Shown here piece after piece: positions 1 through 9,758 of a stretch of DNA of 64,000 nt (its first letter is position 1; each line of letters begins with the position of its first letter). The position numbers were made by a program, and so were the translations under genes. The notes beneath the pieces are model-generated. The model saw nothing but the letters and a program-made list of their open reading frames with translations, was not told the origin of the DNA and did not search any database. The stretch is from Bacillus fungorum (lineage in GTDB: Bacteria > Bacillota > Bacilli > Bacillales > Bacillaceae_G), in the NCBI RefSeq assembly GCF_002746455.1, contig NZ_NWUW01000019.1, forward strand, positions 1 through 64,000, read 5' to 3'.

Positions 1-112
1 CCCATAGCGTAAGCTAGTAAGATCCCTGAAAGATGATCAGGTTGATAGGTTCGAGGTGGAAGCATGGTGACATGTGGAGCTGACGAATACTAATAGATCG
101 AGGACTTAACCA
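1..112 (+). rRNA. rrl: 23S ribosomal RNA, 3' end (partial)
   Basis: The window opens inside the last part of a 23S rRNA gene. The segment around positions 60-112 matches the conserved 3' terminal domain (the tract ending GAGGACTTAACCA). The 5' part lies outside the window. The 5S gene and a tRNA cluster follow, the usual order of a Bacillus rrn operon. The exact 3' end is approximate. Confidence 0.95.
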
Positions 113-200
113 TATAATATGTAGCAAATGTTATCTAGTTTTGAAGGAATATATAGTTTTCTTCTTGACATTTCGAAAGAAATGTTTATAATGATAAAAG

Positions 201-316
201 TCTGGTAATGATGGCAGAGAGGTCACACCCGTTCCCATACCGAACACGGAAGTTAAGCTCTCTAGCGCCGATGGTAGTTGGGACCTTGTCCCTGTGAGAG
301 TAGGACGTTGCCAGGC
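201..316 (+). rRNA. rrf: 5S ribosomal RNA
   Basis: A 116-nt 5S rRNA begins TCTGGTAATGATGGCAGAG and ends ACGTTGCCAGGC. The two ends can pair as the terminal helix, and the conserved CCGAACACGGAAGTTAAG segment is present. It sits about 90 nt after the 23S end and 10 nt before the first tRNA, so it belongs to the same rrn transcript. Confidence 0.97.
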
Positions 317-325
317 TAATATTAT

Positions 326-400
326 TCCGCAGTAGCTCAGTGGTAGAGCTATCGGCTGTTAACCGATCGGTCGTAGGTTCGAGTCCTACCTGCGGAGCCA
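326..400 (+). tRNA. tRNA-Asn (GTT)
   Basis: Complete cloverleaf with acceptor arm TCCGCAG/CTGCGGA, anticodon loop CTGTTAA (anticodon GTT) and T-loop GGTTCGAGTCC. The CCA tail is encoded. First of nine tRNAs behind the 5S gene. Confidence 0.97.
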
Positions 401-404
401 TTAT

Positions 405-477
405 GCTTCCATAGCTCAGCTGGTAGAGCACTTCCATGGTAAGGAAGAGGTCACCGGTTCAAGCCCGGTTGGAAGCT
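405..477 (+). tRNA. tRNA-Thr (GGT)
   Basis: Acceptor arm GCTTCCA pairs with TGGAAGC. The anticodon stem CTTCC/GGAAG closes the loop ATGGTAA, giving anticodon GGT for threonine. No CCA is encoded. Confidence 0.95.
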
Positions 478-499
478 TGGGAAGAGTTTTAAAATTTTT

Positions 500-574
500 G
501 GCCCGTTGGTCAAGTGGTTAAGACACCGCCCTTTCACGGCGGTAACACGGGTTCGAATCCCGTACGGGTCACCA
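500..574 (+). tRNA. tRNA-Glu (TTC)
   Basis: Acceptor arm GGCCCGT/ACGGGTC, anticodon stem CCGCC/GGCGG around CTTTCAC (anticodon TTC). CCA is encoded. Confidence 0.97.
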
Positions 575-579
575 CTTTT

Positions 580-655
580 GGAGGATTAGCTCAGCTGGGA
601 GAGCACCTGCCTTACAAGCAGGGGGTCGGCGGTTCGATCCCGTCATCCTCCACCA
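580..655 (+). tRNA. tRNA-Val (TAC)
   Basis: Acceptor arm GGAGGAT/ATCCTCC, anticodon stem CCTGC/GCAGG around CTTACAA (anticodon TAC). CCA is encoded. Confidence 0.97.
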
Positions 656-672
656 TATATGCTTTAAATGTC

Positions 673-756
673 GGAGGGGTAGCGAAGTGGCTAAACGCGG
701 CGGACTGTAAATCCGCTCCTTCGGGTTCGGCAGTTCGAATCTGCCCCCCTCCACCA
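673..756 (+). tRNA. tRNA-Tyr (GTA)
   Basis: An 84-nt class II tRNA with a long variable arm. Acceptor arm GGAGGGG/CCCCTCC, anticodon GTA in CTGTAAA, encoded CCA. The extended variable arm and GTA anticodon fit tyrosine in bacteria. Confidence 0.97.
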
Positions 757-821
757 TTTTCTTTAAAATAACCTGAGAGGGTTTATTTTTTTGAAAAGAT
801 AACCATACTAGTAAATATTAA

Positions 822-896
822 TGGGCTATAGCCAAGCGGTAAGGCAACGGACTTTGACTCCGTCATGCGCTGGTTCGAATCCAGCTAGCCCAGCCA
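822..896 (+). tRNA. tRNA-Gln (TTG)
   Basis: Acceptor arm TGGGCTA/TAGCCCA, anticodon loop CTTTGAC (TTG), encoded CCA. The 65-nt spacer before it is longer than the others in the cluster. Confidence 0.97.
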
Positions 897-901
897 TTTA
901 C

Positions 902-977
902 GAGCCATTAGCTCAGTTGGTAGAGCATCTGACTTTTAATCAGAGGGTCGAAGGTTCGAGTCCTTCATGGCTCACCA
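902..977 (+). tRNA. tRNA-Lys (TTT)
   Basis: Acceptor arm GAGCCAT/ATGGCTC, anticodon loop CTTTTAA (TTT), encoded CCA. Confidence 0.97.
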
Positions 978-982
978 TTTTC

Positions 983-1054
983 GCGGAAGTAGTTCAGTGG
1001 TAGAATACAACCTTGCCAAGGTTGGGGTCGCGGGTTCGAATCCCGTCTTCCGCT
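983..1054 (+). tRNA. tRNA-Gly (GCC)
   Basis: Acceptor arm GCGGAAG/CTTCCGC, anticodon loop TTGCCAA (GCC). No CCA encoded. Confidence 0.96.
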
Positions 1055-1064
1055 TAATTACTAA

Positions 1065-1137
1065 GGGGCCTTAGCTCAGCTGGGAGAGCGCCTGCCTTGC
1101 ACGCAGGAGGTCAGCGGTTCGATCCCGCTAGGCTCCA
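1065..1137 (+). tRNA. tRNA-Ala (TGC)
   Basis: Acceptor arm GGGGCCT/AGGCTCC with one G-T pair, anticodon loop CTTGCAC (TGC). No CCA encoded. Last tRNA of the cluster; a terminator follows 12 nt later. Confidence 0.96.
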
Positions 1138-1148
1138 TCTAATAGAGG

Positions 1149-1180
1149 AAGCTTACATCATATGATGTAAGCTTTTTTTG
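1149..1180 (+). terminator. Terminator of the rRNA-tRNA operon
   Basis: AAGCTTACATCA and TGATGTAAGCTT form a near-perfect stem closed by a few bases and followed by seven T residues, directly behind tRNA-Ala. Confidence 0.93.
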
Positions 1181-1251
1181 TATTTAAAAGACAACTTTCA
1201 TGTTTGTCATTTAAAATGGAGAAAACGTGAAAATAAAGGATGGGGATAATT

Positions 1252-2397
1252 ATGAAAGTTGTTATTGCATCTGATTCATATAAAGAAAGTTTAAAAGCTA
1301 TAGAAGTATGTGAAGCTATTGAAAGAGGTTTTGGAGCAATTTTCCCTAAAGCAGAGTATGTAAAAGTACCAATTGGAGATGGAGGTGAAGGAACCGTTGA
1401 TTCCCTTGTTGATGCTACAGGAGGTAGAATTATATCAATTCATGCGACAGGACCGCTTAGAGAGAGCGTACAAGCCTTTTACGGTATGTCTAAAGATAAA
1501 AAAACAGCGTTTATTGAAATGGCAGCAGCATCAGGATTACAACATGTTCCAGTTAAAAAGCGAAACCCACTTATTACAACGACTAAAGGAACAGGAGAAC
1601 TTATATTACATGCGCTAGACGAAGGAGCTGAGCACATTATTTTAGGACTTGGAGGAAGTGCTACAAATGATGGTGGAGCAGGTATGTTATCAGCTTTAGG
1701 AGTCAGGTTCATAAATCAAGAAGGGGAAGTAATAGAGCCATCTGGAGGAACGTTACATTCGATTGTAGCTATTGATTTTTCGCGAATGGACTCACGCTTA
1801 ACGCATATAAAGATAGAAGCAGCATGTGATGTAGATAATCCGTTAGTAGGAATAAGGGGAGCATCTTTCGTATTTGGGCGGCAAAAGGGTGCGGATGCAG
1901 AGATGATGAAAGAGCTGGATGAGAATTTAAAGCATTATGCGCATATCCTTAAACAATACGTATCTTGCGACGTATCTAAAATACCTGGTGCAGGAGCAGC
2001 TGGAGGTATGGGAGCAGCTGTTATTGCAGTGTTAAAGGGAAACTTGCGAAGAGGAATTGAAATTGTATTAGATTATACAAATTTTGATAAGCATATAGAA
2101 GGTGCAGATTTAATTATAACTGGCGAGGGGAGAATAGATGAACAAACAGCATATGGAAAGGCCCCTGTAGGTGTTGCGGAGCGTGCAAAGTATTTTCATA
2201 TTCCTGTCATTGCTATTGGAGGATCTGTATCTCCGAATTATCCCGCTGTTCATGAAAAAGGAATTGATGCAGTATTTAGTATTACAGCAAGTCCGATGAC
2301 ATTAGAAGAGGCATATAAAGTTGCAGCAGAGAATATCGAAATGACAGCAAAGAATATTGCAGCAGTTTGGAAAATAGCATCAGAAAAACACTTCTAA
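1252..2397 (+). CDS. glxK: Glycerate kinase
   Basis: Family I glycerate kinase (GlxK/GarK type) of 381 residues, phosphorylating D-glycerate with ATP in the cytoplasm so that it can enter lower glycolysis. Visible family features are the N-terminus MKVVIASDSYKESL, the loop GDGGEGT at residues 42-48, the glycine-rich LGLGGSATNDGGAG, GAGAAGGMGAA and ITGEGRID. I place the start at 1252 because the family begins MKVVIASDS and AAGGATGGGG lies just upstream; an in-frame ATG four codons earlier is less likely. The gene is monocistronic, with a terminator overlapping its stop codon. Length is normal for the family. Whether glycerate or hydroxypyruvate-derived glycerate is the main substrate cannot be read from sequence. 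Confidence 0.93.
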   Translation: MKVVIASDSYKESLKAIEVCEAIERGFGAIFPKAEYVKVPIGDGGEGTVDSLVDATGGRIISIHATGPLRESVQAFYGMSKDKKTAFIEMAAASGLQHVPVKKRNPLITTTKGTGELILHALDEGAEHIILGLGGSATNDGGAGMLSALGVRFINQEGEVIEPSGGTLHSIVAIDFSRMDSRLTHIKIEAACDVDNPLVGIRGASFVFGRQKGADAEMMKELDENLKHYAHILKQYVSCDVSKIPGAGAAGGMGAAVIAVLKGNLRRGIEIVLDYTNFDKHIEGADLIITGEGRIDEQTAYGKAPVGVAERAKYFHIPVIAIGGSVSPNYPAVHEKGIDAVFSITASPMTLEEAYKVAAENIEMTAKNIAAVWKIASEKHF

Positions 2398-2416
2398 ATG
2401 TAGGAGTGTTTTTTAT
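2384..2416 (+). terminator. Terminator after glxK
   Basis: AAAACACTTCT pairs with AGGAGTGTTTT (one G-T pair) and is followed by a T-rich run. The left arm overlaps the last codons of glycerate kinase. Confidence 0.88.
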
Positions 2417-2606
2417 TATTATCTAATAATAATGATAACAGTTGTTTCATTAGGTTAACTTTATACATAGAACAGTCTTAATATTTTGGTTTTGAAGCGA
2501 ATATAAGTGAATAATTTGTATATCCATACAGAAAAATGTCGAGTTGAGTCAGACTATATAAAAGATTTAAAATATTTAGTGAAGGCACAAAAGGGGGATA
2601 CTATCT

Positions 2607-3500
2607 ATGAAAAAAGAAATTTCAGTTATTGGAGTTCCAATGGATTTAGGGCAGATGCGTCGTGGAGTTGATATGGGACCGAGCGCGATCCGTTATGCAG
2701 GCGTAATTGAAAGAATTGAAGAAATTGGATATGACGTTAAAGATATGGGAGATATATGTATAGAGAGAGAAAAAGAAGTAGATGTAAATACAAGCTTAAG
2801 AAACCTTACACAAGTTGCAAATGTATGTAACGAGTTAGCGAGTAAGGTAGATCATATTATAGAAGAAGGTCGTTTTCCACTTGTATTAGGTGGTGACCAT
2901 AGTATTGCTATCGGTACACTAGCTGGTGTAGCGAAACATTATAAAAATTTAGGTGTTATTTGGTATGATGCACATGGTGATTTAAATACAGAAGAAACTT
3001 CACCATCTGGAAATATTCATGGTATGTCACTTGCAGCAAGTTTAGGGTATGGACATCCCACGCTTGTAGATTTATACGGGGCATATCCAAAGGTGAAAAA
3101 AGAGAACGTTGTAATTATCGGTGCACGTGCATTAGATGAAGGAGAAAAAGACTTTATTCGCAATGAAGGTATTAAAGTATTCTCAATGCACGAGATTGAT
3201 CGTATGGGTATGACGGCTGTTATGGAAGAAACGATCGCGTATTTATCTCATACTGATGGTGTGCATTTATCATTAGATTTAGATGGTCTTGATCCTCATG
3301 ATGCACCAGGAGTTGGAACGCCTGTAATTGGTGGCCTATCTTATCGTGAAAGCCATTTAGCAATGGAAATGTTAGCGGAAGCTGATATTGTTACATCTGC
3401 TGAGTTTGTTGAGGTAAATACGATTTTAGATGAGCGAAATAGAACGGCAACAACAGCGGTTGCTTTAATGGGTTCTTTATTCGGTGAAAAACTAAAATAA
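2607..3500 (+). CDS. rocF: Arginase
   Basis: Arginase of 297 residues, hydrolysing L-arginine to ornithine and urea, the first step of arginine catabolism, with a binuclear manganese centre. The metal-binding motifs are all present: GGDHS (residues 95-99), DAHGD (121-125) and SLDLDGLDP (222-230), plus the substrate-loop segment SGNIHGM. The start is supported by AAAGGGGGATACT upstream. In Bacillus subtilis rocF is the last gene of the rocDEF operon; here it stands alone between two terminators, so it must have its own promoter, probably in the 200-bp gap upstream. Length and motifs are complete and nothing suggests decay. Confidence 0.96.
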   Translation: MKKEISVIGVPMDLGQMRRGVDMGPSAIRYAGVIERIEEIGYDVKDMGDICIEREKEVDVNTSLRNLTQVANVCNELASKVDHIIEEGRFPLVLGGDHSIAIGTLAGVAKHYKNLGVIWYDAHGDLNTEETSPSGNIHGMSLAASLGYGHPTLVDLYGAYPKVKKENVVIIGARALDEGEKDFIRNEGIKVFSMHEIDRMGMTAVMEETIAYLSHTDGVHLSLDLDGLDPHDAPGVGTPVIGGLSYRESHLAMEMLAEADIVTSAEFVEVNTILDERNRTATTAVALMGSLFGEKLK

Positions 3501-3508
3501 ATGTAAGA

Positions 3509-3537
3509 AAAGCAACTGAGAAGTTGCTTTTTTTATT
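3509..3537 (+). terminator. Terminator after rocF
   Basis: AAGCAACT-GAG-AAGTTGCTT stem followed by a run of T residues. Confidence 0.92.
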
Positions 3538-3629
3538 TGAAAATAGGCGTATAATAATGATTTATATTATACTGTACGATAAGAATGTTTGACATCTTAC
3601 CAATTTAGGCTAAAGGGGGGTGTTTGTAA

Positions 3630-3657
3630 TTGTTGTTTGTTTCATGTATGGTATAAT
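3630..3657 (+). promoter_or_regulatory. Probable sigma-A promoter of cdaA-cdaR-glmM
   Basis: TTGTTG and TATAAT separated by 16 bp lie about 90 bp upstream of cdaA, directly after the rocF terminator region. The -10 is preceded by TGG, an extended -10-like context. This is pattern reading only. Confidence 0.5.
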
Positions 3658-3748
3658 TAACTAGTTGTTGGAAATACATACAGATAGAGCATAAAACAAT
3701 ATTTCAATATATGGATAGAATTGCTCGTAAGTAGGAGGAAGGGTTAGC

Positions 3749-4570
3749 ATGCCTTTTGAAGATACGACCATTTTGAAATATCTTAGTACGGTATTAGATA
3801 TTGCCGTTGTATGGTTTATTATATATAAGCTAATTCTCATAATCCGAGGGACGAAAGCTGTTCAACTTTTAAAAGGAATTACAGTTATTATTGTCGTTCG
3901 GATGATTAGTATTTTCCTTGAATTGCGTACGCTATATTGGCTAACTGAACAAGTATTAACGTGGGGATTTTTAGCCGTTATTATTATCTTTCAGCCAGAA
4001 TTGCGAAGAGCACTTGAGCAGCTAGGGCGCGGGAGTTTATTTTCGCGTACTGGAACTCATGAGGATGATGAGCCTGAAATGGTTGCAACAGCGATAGCGA
4101 AAGCAACGGAATATATGGGGAAACGTAGAATTGGTGCATTAATTACTTTGTCAAAAGAGACCGGTATGGGTGATTATGTGGAAACGGGTATTCCGCTAAA
4201 TGCAAACGTATCATCGGAATTACTCATTAATATTTTCATTCCAAACACACCTCTTCACGATGGAGCAGTAATTATGCAAGGAAGTACCATTAAAGCAGCA
4301 GCTTGCTATCTTCCGTTGTCGGAAAGTCCATTTATCTCTAAGGAGTTAGGAACTAGGCATCGCGCTGCAATGGGGGTTAGTGAAGTTACTGATAGTATTA
4401 CAGTAGTTGTGTCGGAAGAAACAGGCCAAATTTCTTTAACAAAAAATGGTAAGTTGCATCGTGATTTGAAGACAGAACAACTAAAAGATATGTTGCTAGC
4501 TGAATTTAGTGCGAACGAAAAAACGACTTCTTCGTCTTTATGGAATTGGAGGAGAAAGCGTCATGGATAA
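3749..4570 (+). CDS. cdaA: Membrane diadenylate cyclase CdaA
   Basis: CdaA (YbbP/DacA) makes cyclic di-AMP from two ATP at the membrane. The 273-residue protein has three hydrophobic segments in residues 12-82, then a DAC domain with the catalytic DGA (171-173) in LHDGAVIM and the RHR motif (203-205) in GTRHRAAMGVSE. Start: GGAGGAAGGG is well placed before ATG 3749. It is the first gene of cdaA-cdaR-glmM, conserved across Firmicutes; its stop overlaps the cdaR start by 8 bp, so translation is coupled. CdaR and GlmM are known to bind and modulate CdaA, tying c-di-AMP synthesis to cell-wall precursor supply. All key residues are intact. Confidence 0.97.
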   Translation: MPFEDTTILKYLSTVLDIAVVWFIIYKLILIIRGTKAVQLLKGITVIIVVRMISIFLELRTLYWLTEQVLTWGFLAVIIIFQPELRRALEQLGRGSLFSRTGTHEDDEPEMVATAIAKATEYMGKRRIGALITLSKETGMGDYVETGIPLNANVSSELLINIFIPNTPLHDGAVIMQGSTIKAAACYLPLSESPFISKELGTRHRAAMGVSEVTDSITVVVSEETGQISLTKNGKLHRDLKTEQLKDMLLAEFSANEKTTSSSLWNWRRKRHG

Positions 4571-6038
4571 GTTAATGGAGAATCATTGGTTTTTAAAGGG
4601 GATCTCATTACTATTGGCGTGTATGCTTTTTATGTCAGCGACTTTAACTGAAAAAAATACGACATCGGGGATACTACCTTTTGCAAATGATGCGAAAGAA
4701 ACATTAACTAATTATGCTATTAACGTTAAGTATGATGAAGAGAAATATATTGTAAGTGGTATTCCGGCAGAGGGCGTCAAGGTGAAGTTAGAGGGCCCAA
4801 AAGCAGCAGTTGCTACAGCAAAAGCAAAAAAACAATTTGATATACCGGTTGATTTGAGAGATAGCGAAAAAGGAACTTATGAAGTTTCTTTGAAAACGAA
4901 CGGACTTCCAGATGATGTGAAAGGAACAGTTCAGCCATCAACAATTAAAATTACTCTTCATGAAAAAGCGAGAAAATATGTTCATGTAGACTTGAAATTA
5001 TCAAATGAGGATCAGATGCCAGCGGGTGCTACCCTCGAAAAATCAAACATTAAACCTGATACGGTTGAGGTAGTTGGGACGAAAGAAGAAATTGAAAGTA
5101 TTTCATCTGCTAAGGCGTATATCGATTTAAAAGGTGTTAATAAAACTGTTACAAAAACACCTGAAGTTACATTATACAATAAAGAAGGAAAACGTTTAAA
5201 TGTAAGAACAAGTCCATCTAAAATTAGTGTAACGTTGAATGTGGCGACGCAAGCTACGGCCAATAATACTGAAAAAACTGTGCCTGTAACGTATACGAAG
5301 AAGGGGAGTTTACCAGAAGGATTGGCCGTTACAAATATTAGCGTTGAGCCGAGAGAAGTAACGATAGCAGGTCCAAAAGATATATTGGATAATATACAAT
5401 CGATAGAGGGGGTCGAAGTAGATCTTAGTCAATTGACAGAGTCTACAACATTCGATACCTCTGTTTTATTGCCAAAGGGTGTAACAAGTGCGAAACCGAA
5501 TCAAGTAAAGGTTTCCGTAGGCGTGCAAAAAGCAAAACAAACGAAAACAAGAACGATTGATGGTATATCAATTCAAAAAAATGGACTTTCTAAAGATGTT
5601 ACGGCTCAGCTACTCTCACCGCAAGATGGGAAGATAAGCGTTGATATTTCAGGAGAAACAAGTATAGTAGATAAAATAACAGCTGCTCAAATAACAGCAT
5701 CGATTAATCTGCAAAATGTATCTCCGGGGACGAAGGATGTTTCTATTCAAGTGAGCGGTCCTGGTAATATTTCAATAGAGCCAAAACAAAAAAGTGCTAA
5801 AGTCACAATTGTGAAGAAAGAAAATCCAGATAAAGAAGTACAGGGTAACGGTGAAAAACCAGATTCAAATAATAACCAAGATAACCAAACTGAACAACCA
5901 AAAAATCCTGAACCTCAACCTAAGCCTGACCCGGAAAAGGAACAGGAACAAAATAAAGATAAACAAAAAGAAACTAGTCAAGAGCCAACAGTAGATAATC
6001 AAAAAGAGCCAGAAAAAGGAGCGAATCATAATGGGTAA
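4563..6038 (+). CDS. cdaR: CdaA regulatory protein CdaR (YbbR domains)
   Basis: CdaR of 491 residues has one N-terminal membrane anchor (roughly residues 8-27, [16 protein letters not shown]) and an extracellular part built of four YbbR-type repeats. It regulates the diadenylate cyclase CdaA, whose gene it overlaps by 8 bp; it also overlaps glmM by 8 bp. The start at 4563 follows GGAGGAGAAAGCGTC. The last ~70 residues are a low-complexity tail rich in Pro, Glu, Lys, Gln and Asn ([12 protein letters not shown]), which looks like a wall-spanning or disordered extension; such tails vary between Bacillus species. Confidence 0.94.
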   Translation: MDKLMENHWFLKGISLLLACMLFMSATLTEKNTTSGILPFANDAKETLTNYAINVKYDEEKYIVSGIPAEGVKVKLEGPKAAVATAKAKKQFDIPVDLRDSEKGTYEVSLKTNGLPDDVKGTVQPSTIKITLHEKARKYVHVDLKLSNEDQMPAGATLEKSNIKPDTVEVVGTKEEIESISSAKAYIDLKGVNKTVTKTPEVTLYNKEGKRLNVRTSPSKISVTLNVATQATANNTEKTVPVTYTKKGSLPEGLAVTNISVEPREVTIAGPKDILDNIQSIEGVEVDLSQLTESTTFDTSVLLPKGVTSAKPNQVKVSVGVQKAKQTKTRTIDGISIQKNGLSKDVTAQLLSPQDGKISVDISGETSIVDKITAAQITASINLQNVSPGTKDVSIQVSGPGNISIEPKQKSAKVTIVKKENPDKEVQGNGEKPDSNNNQDNQTEQPKNPEPQPKPDPEKEQEQNKDKQKETSQEPTVDNQKEPEKGANHNG

Positions 6039-7377
6039 ATATTTTGGTACAGATGGAGTACGCGGGGTTGCGAACCAGGAGTTAACACCTGAATTAGCGT
6101 TCAAAATTGGACGCTTTGGTGGTTATGTATTAACAAAAGATACAGATCGTCCAAAAGTAATTATCGGCCGTGATACACGTATATCAGGACATATGTTAGA
6201 AGGTGCTTTAGTAGCAGGTCTATTATCAACTGGAGCAGAAGTAATGCGCCTTGGTGTTATTTCTACACCAGGTGTTGCTTATTTAACAAAAGCGTTAGAT
6301 GCACAAGCAGGTGTTATGATTTCTGCATCTCATAATCCGGTACAAGATAACGGAATTAAATTCTTCGGTTCAGATGGTTTTAAATTAACAGATGAGCAAG
6401 AAGCAGAAATTGAAGCTTTATTAGACAAAGAAGTTGATGAATTACCACGTCCAACAGGTACTAATCTTGGACAAGTGAGTGATTATTTTGAAGGTGGACA
6501 AAAATATTTACAATACATTAAACAAACTGTAGAGGAAGATTTCTCTGGTTTACATATCGCTTTAGATTGTGCGCATGGTGCTACGTCTTCTTTAGCTCCG
6601 TACTTATTTGCTGATTTAGAAGCTGATATTTCAACAATGGGAACTTCACCAAACGGTATGAACATTAACGATGGAGTAGGTTCTACACATCCAGAAGTAT
6701 TAGCTGAATTAGTAAAAGAAAAAGGTGCTGATATCGGTCTTGCTTTTGATGGTGATGGTGACCGTTTAATCGCTGTAGATGAAAAAGGAAACATCGTTGA
6801 TGGCGATCAAATTATGTTTATTTGTGCAAAGTACATGAAAGAAACTGGTCAACTAAAGCACAATACAGTTGTGTCAACAGTTATGAGTAACTTAGGTTTC
6901 TATAAAGCGCTTGAAGCTAATGGTATTACAAGTGATAAAACAGCAGTTGGTGATCGCTACGTAATGGAAGAGATGAAGCATGGTGGATATAACCTAGGCG
7001 GAGAACAATCAGGTCACATTATCTTACTTGATTACATTACAACTGGTGATGGAATGTTAAGTGCACTTCAACTTGTAAACATCATGAAAATGACGAAAAA
7101 ACCATTATCTGAGCTTGCAGGAGAAATGACAAAATTCCCGCAATTACTAGTAAACGTTCGTGTAACAGATAAAAAACTAGCATTAGAAAACGAAAAAATT
7201 AAAGAAATTATTCGTGTTGTAGAGGAAGAAATGAACGGTGATGGCCGCATTCTTGTTCGTCCATCTGGAACAGAACCACTTATTCGTGTAATGGCAGAAG
7301 CACCAACACAAGAAGTTTGTGATGCATATGTACATCGCATTGTAGAAGTTGTGAAAGCGGAAGTTGGCGCTGAATAA
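6031..7377 (+). CDS. glmM: Phosphoglucosamine mutase
   Basis: GlmM, 448 residues, converts glucosamine-6-phosphate to glucosamine-1-phosphate for UDP-GlcNAc and peptidoglycan synthesis. It has the alpha-D-phosphohexomutase layout: N-terminal FGTDGVRG, phospho-serine loop SASHNP with active S100, magnesium loop DGDGDR (240-245), and C-terminal phosphate-binding [11 protein letters not shown]. It closes the cdaA-cdaR-glmM operon and is followed by a terminator. The next gene, glmS, makes its substrate, so the two steps of amino-sugar supply sit side by side but are separately transcribed and regulated. Confidence 0.97.
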   Translation: MGKYFGTDGVRGVANQELTPELAFKIGRFGGYVLTKDTDRPKVIIGRDTRISGHMLEGALVAGLLSTGAEVMRLGVISTPGVAYLTKALDAQAGVMISASHNPVQDNGIKFFGSDGFKLTDEQEAEIEALLDKEVDELPRPTGTNLGQVSDYFEGGQKYLQYIKQTVEEDFSGLHIALDCAHGATSSLAPYLFADLEADISTMGTSPNGMNINDGVGSTHPEVLAELVKEKGADIGLAFDGDGDRLIAVDEKGNIVDGDQIMFICAKYMKETGQLKHNTVVSTVMSNLGFYKALEANGITSDKTAVGDRYVMEEMKHGGYNLGGEQSGHIILLDYITTGDGMLSALQLVNIMKMTKKPLSELAGEMTKFPQLLVNVRVTDKKLALENEKIKEIIRVVEEEMNGDGRILVRPSGTEPLIRVMAEAPTQEVCDAYVHRIVEVVKAEVGAE

Positions 7378-7393
7378 TTTGATAAATTTATTG

Positions 7394-7423
7394 AAAAAGG
7401 AGCACAAGAAGTGCTCCTTTTTC
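7394..7423 (+). terminator. Terminator after glmM
   Basis: AAAAAGGAGCAC-AAGAA-GTGCTCCTTTTT, a strong stem with a T run ending the cdaA-cdaR-glmM operon. Confidence 0.95.
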
Positions 7424-7517
7424 ATATGTTTTATAGACAATGAAAAAAATTTCATTGACGGTTTATCCATGTTTGTTATAAGATGGTCTTGTTCTTTTTC
7501 TCAAAGGAAATATTGTA

Positions 7518-7668
7518 AATTATAGAAGCGCCAGAACTACAAGTAGTGTAGTTGACGAGGTGGGGTTTATCGAGATTTCGGCGGATGACTCCCGGTTGTT
7601 CATCACAACCGCAAGCTTTTACTTAAATCATTAAGGTGACTTAGTGGACAAAGGTGAAAGTGTGATGA
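7518..7668 (+). ncRNA. glmS ribozyme (GlcN6P-activated)
   Basis: The glmS self-cleaving riboswitch. The cleavage-site context AGCGCCAGAACT starts at 7527; cleavage is expected between A7527 and G7528. The core GTTGACGAGGTGGGG, the pseudoknot-forming TCGGCGGATGACTCC, and the P3/P4 segments CCGGTTG...CAACCGC and GGTGAC...GTGGACAAAGGTGAAA are recognisable and closely resemble the crystallised B. anthracis ribozyme. Glucosamine-6-phosphate acts as cofactor; cleavage destabilises glmS mRNA, lowering GlmS when its product is abundant. It ends about 195 nt before the glmS start, leaving an unusually long structured segment between them. Confidence 0.96.
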
Positions 7669-7740
7669 GAGAAAAGGAACGGATACAAACTAGCTGTATA
7701 AGTATATACGGACTTAAACCCAATCGAGAGGAAGGTGAAA

Positions 7741-7854
7741 GCCGTTACAAGCTTACAGGGCTAGCAATATGTAATCCGTTTTTTAGTATAAATAAAAATG
7801 GTATCGGACTATGTCGTTACATGTTCGCAGAGCAGTGTAAGCATTTGTAACGGC
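7741..7854 (+). promoter_or_regulatory. Large hairpin between glmS ribozyme and glmS start
   Basis: Positions 7741-7757 (GCCGTTACAAGCTTACA) pair with 7836-7854, giving 10 bp plus 7 bp with a 2-nt bulge (7843-7844). The 3' arm ends 8 nt before the glmS ATG, exactly where a Shine-Dalgarno would lie; no GGAGG-like site is visible there. A competing pairing, AACGGAT (7678-7684) with ATCCGTT (7774-7780) followed by six T residues, crosses it. The element may regulate glmS translation or be an inserted repeat; function is inferred, pairing is seen. Confidence 0.55.
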
Positions 7855-7862
7855 GACTAAAC

Positions 7863-9665
7863 ATGTGTGGAATCGTAGGATTTATTGGAGAGCAAGATGC
7901 AAAGGAAATTTTATTAAAAGGTTTAGAAAAGCTAGAATATCGTGGATATGATTCAGCAGGTATTGCAGTACAAGCAGAGAACGGTGTTGTTGTATACAAA
8001 GAAAAAGGCCGTATTGCAAAACTTCGTGAAATCGTAGATGAGAACGTAGCAGCAAGCGTGGGAATCGGTCACACACGCTGGGCTACACATGGTGTTCCGA
8101 GCAAAGTAAACGCGCATCCGCATCAAAGTACATCAAAACGTTTTACACTAGTTCATAACGGTGTGATTGAAAACTATGAGTTAGTGAAAAAGGAATATTT
8201 ACAAGATGTAACGTTCATAAGTGAAACGGATACAGAGGTTATCGTACAGCTTATGGAACAACAAGTGAGCACAGGACTAAGTGTAGAAGAAGCGTTCCGT
8301 AATACGCTATCTCTTTTACATGGCTCTTATGCAATCGGATTACTTGATGCTGAAAATCCAAACATGATTTATGTTGCTAAAAACAAAAGCCCGCTATTAG
8401 TAGGTGTTGGTGACAACTTTAATGTTGTGGCGAGCGACGCTATGGCGATGTTACAAGTTACAGATCAATTTATTGAATTAATGGATAAAGAAATCGTAAT
8501 TGTAACGAAAGAAAGTATTACAATTAAAAACTTACAAGGTGAAACGATTGAACGTGCACCGTTTACAGCGGAATTAGACGCAAGTGATATTGAAAAAGGA
8601 ACATACCCTCATTTCATGCTTAAAGAAATCGATGAGCAACCACTTGTAATCCGTAATATCATTCAAAAGTATCAAGATGAAAATGGCGAGATTGAATTAG
8701 ATCAAGACATCCGCAATGCGATTTTAGATAGCGATCGTATTTACATCATTGCATGTGGAACAAGTTATCATGCGGGTCTTGTTGGAAAACAATTTATCGA
8801 GAAATTTGCAAAAATGCCAGTTGAAGTGCATGTAGCAAGTGAATTCTCTTATAACATGCCATTATTAACAGAAAGACCATTCTTCATTTACATTTCACAA
8901 AGTGGTGAAACAGCTGATAGCCGTGCAGTACTTGTACAAACAAATGAAATGGGTCATAAAGCATTAACGATTACAAACGTACCTGGTTCTACACTTTCTC
9001 GTGAAGCTGATTATACACTTCCGTTATACGCGGGACCAGAAATCGCAGTTGCATCAACGAAAGCTTACACAGCTCAACTTGCAGTACTTTCAATTTTAGC
9101 TGCGGACATTGCTAAAGCGAAAGGTGAAGTTCTTGATTTCGATTTAACACACGAATTAGGACTTGTAGCAAATGCAATGGTAGAACTTTGTGATCAAAAA
9201 GAAGAAATGGACGCGTTAGCAAAACAATTTTTAGCAACAACTCGTAACTGTTTCTTCATCGGACGTAGCGTAGACTTCTACGTAGGATTAGAAGGTGCGT
9301 TAAAGCTAAAAGAAATTTCTTACATCCAAGCAGAAGGATTTGCTGGAGGAGAATTAAAACACGGTACAATTGCTTTAATCGAAAACGGTACACCAGTTAT
9401 CGCACTTGCTACACAAGAGCACGTAAACCTTGGAATTCGTGGTAACGTGAAAGAAGTAGTAGCACGCGGAGCTAACCCATGTATCATCTCAATGAAAGGC
9501 TTAGAAATGGAAGGGGACAGCTTCGTATTACCAGCTGTACACGAAGCGCTAGCACCGCTAGTAGCCGTTATTCCATTACAACTTATCTCATACTACGCAG
9601 CACTTCACCGCGAGTGTGACGTTGATAAGCCACGTAACTTAGCTAAGTCTGTTACGGTTGAGTAG
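7863..9665 (+). CDS. glmS: Glutamine-fructose-6-phosphate aminotransferase
   Basis: GlmS, 600 residues, makes glucosamine-6-phosphate from fructose-6-phosphate and glutamine, the entry step of amino-sugar synthesis. The N-terminal class II glutaminase starts MCGIVGFIG; Cys2 becomes the N-terminal nucleophile, which fixes the start at 7863 despite the absence of a good ribosome binding site. Further motifs are GHTRWATHG and HNGVIENY. Two SIS sugar-isomerase domains follow ([24 protein letters not shown]), and the C-terminus [13 protein letters not shown] is typical of the family. Expression is controlled by the upstream ribozyme. The gene is single, with its own terminator. Confidence 0.98.
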   Translation: MCGIVGFIGEQDAKEILLKGLEKLEYRGYDSAGIAVQAENGVVVYKEKGRIAKLREIVDENVAASVGIGHTRWATHGVPSKVNAHPHQSTSKRFTLVHNGVIENYELVKKEYLQDVTFISETDTEVIVQLMEQQVSTGLSVEEAFRNTLSLLHGSYAIGLLDAENPNMIYVAKNKSPLLVGVGDNFNVVASDAMAMLQVTDQFIELMDKEIVIVTKESITIKNLQGETIERAPFTAELDASDIEKGTYPHFMLKEIDEQPLVIRNIIQKYQDENGEIELDQDIRNAILDSDRIYIIACGTSYHAGLVGKQFIEKFAKMPVEVHVASEFSYNMPLLTERPFFIYISQSGETADSRAVLVQTNEMGHKALTITNVPGSTLSREADYTLPLYAGPEIAVASTKAYTAQLAVLSILAADIAKAKGEVLDFDLTHELGLVANAMVELCDQKEEMDALAKQFLATTRNCFFIGRSVDFYVGLEGALKLKEISYIQAEGFAGGELKHGTIALIENGTPVIALATQEHVNLGIRGNVKEVVARGANPCIISMKGLEMEGDSFVLPAVHEALAPLVAVIPLQLISYYAALHRECDVDKPRNLAKSVTVE

Positions 9666-9718
9666 GAGATTGGTAGGTTAATAAATATAGTTGTAGCTTT
9701 AAAATAAATTTATGAATT

Positions 9719-9758
9719 TGTACCCTTTTAGATGTTTTATCTAAAGGGGTATTTTTGT
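9719..9758 (+). terminator. Terminator after glmS
   Basis: TACCCTTTTAGAT and ATCTAAAGGGGTA form a stem followed by TTTTTG. Confidence 0.9.

Noticed and set aside
186..1003. Open frames of 60-85 codons over the 5S and tRNA genes on both strands
   Set aside because: They lie entirely over structural RNA genes with complete cloverleaf or 5S structure; coding is not credible.
7644..7850. A 68-codon frame between the glmS ribozyme and glmS
   Set aside because: It begins inside the ribozyme (GTGGACAAAGGTGAAAG is a conserved part of it), and the sequence is explained by RNA structure. No homology-like pattern is seen.
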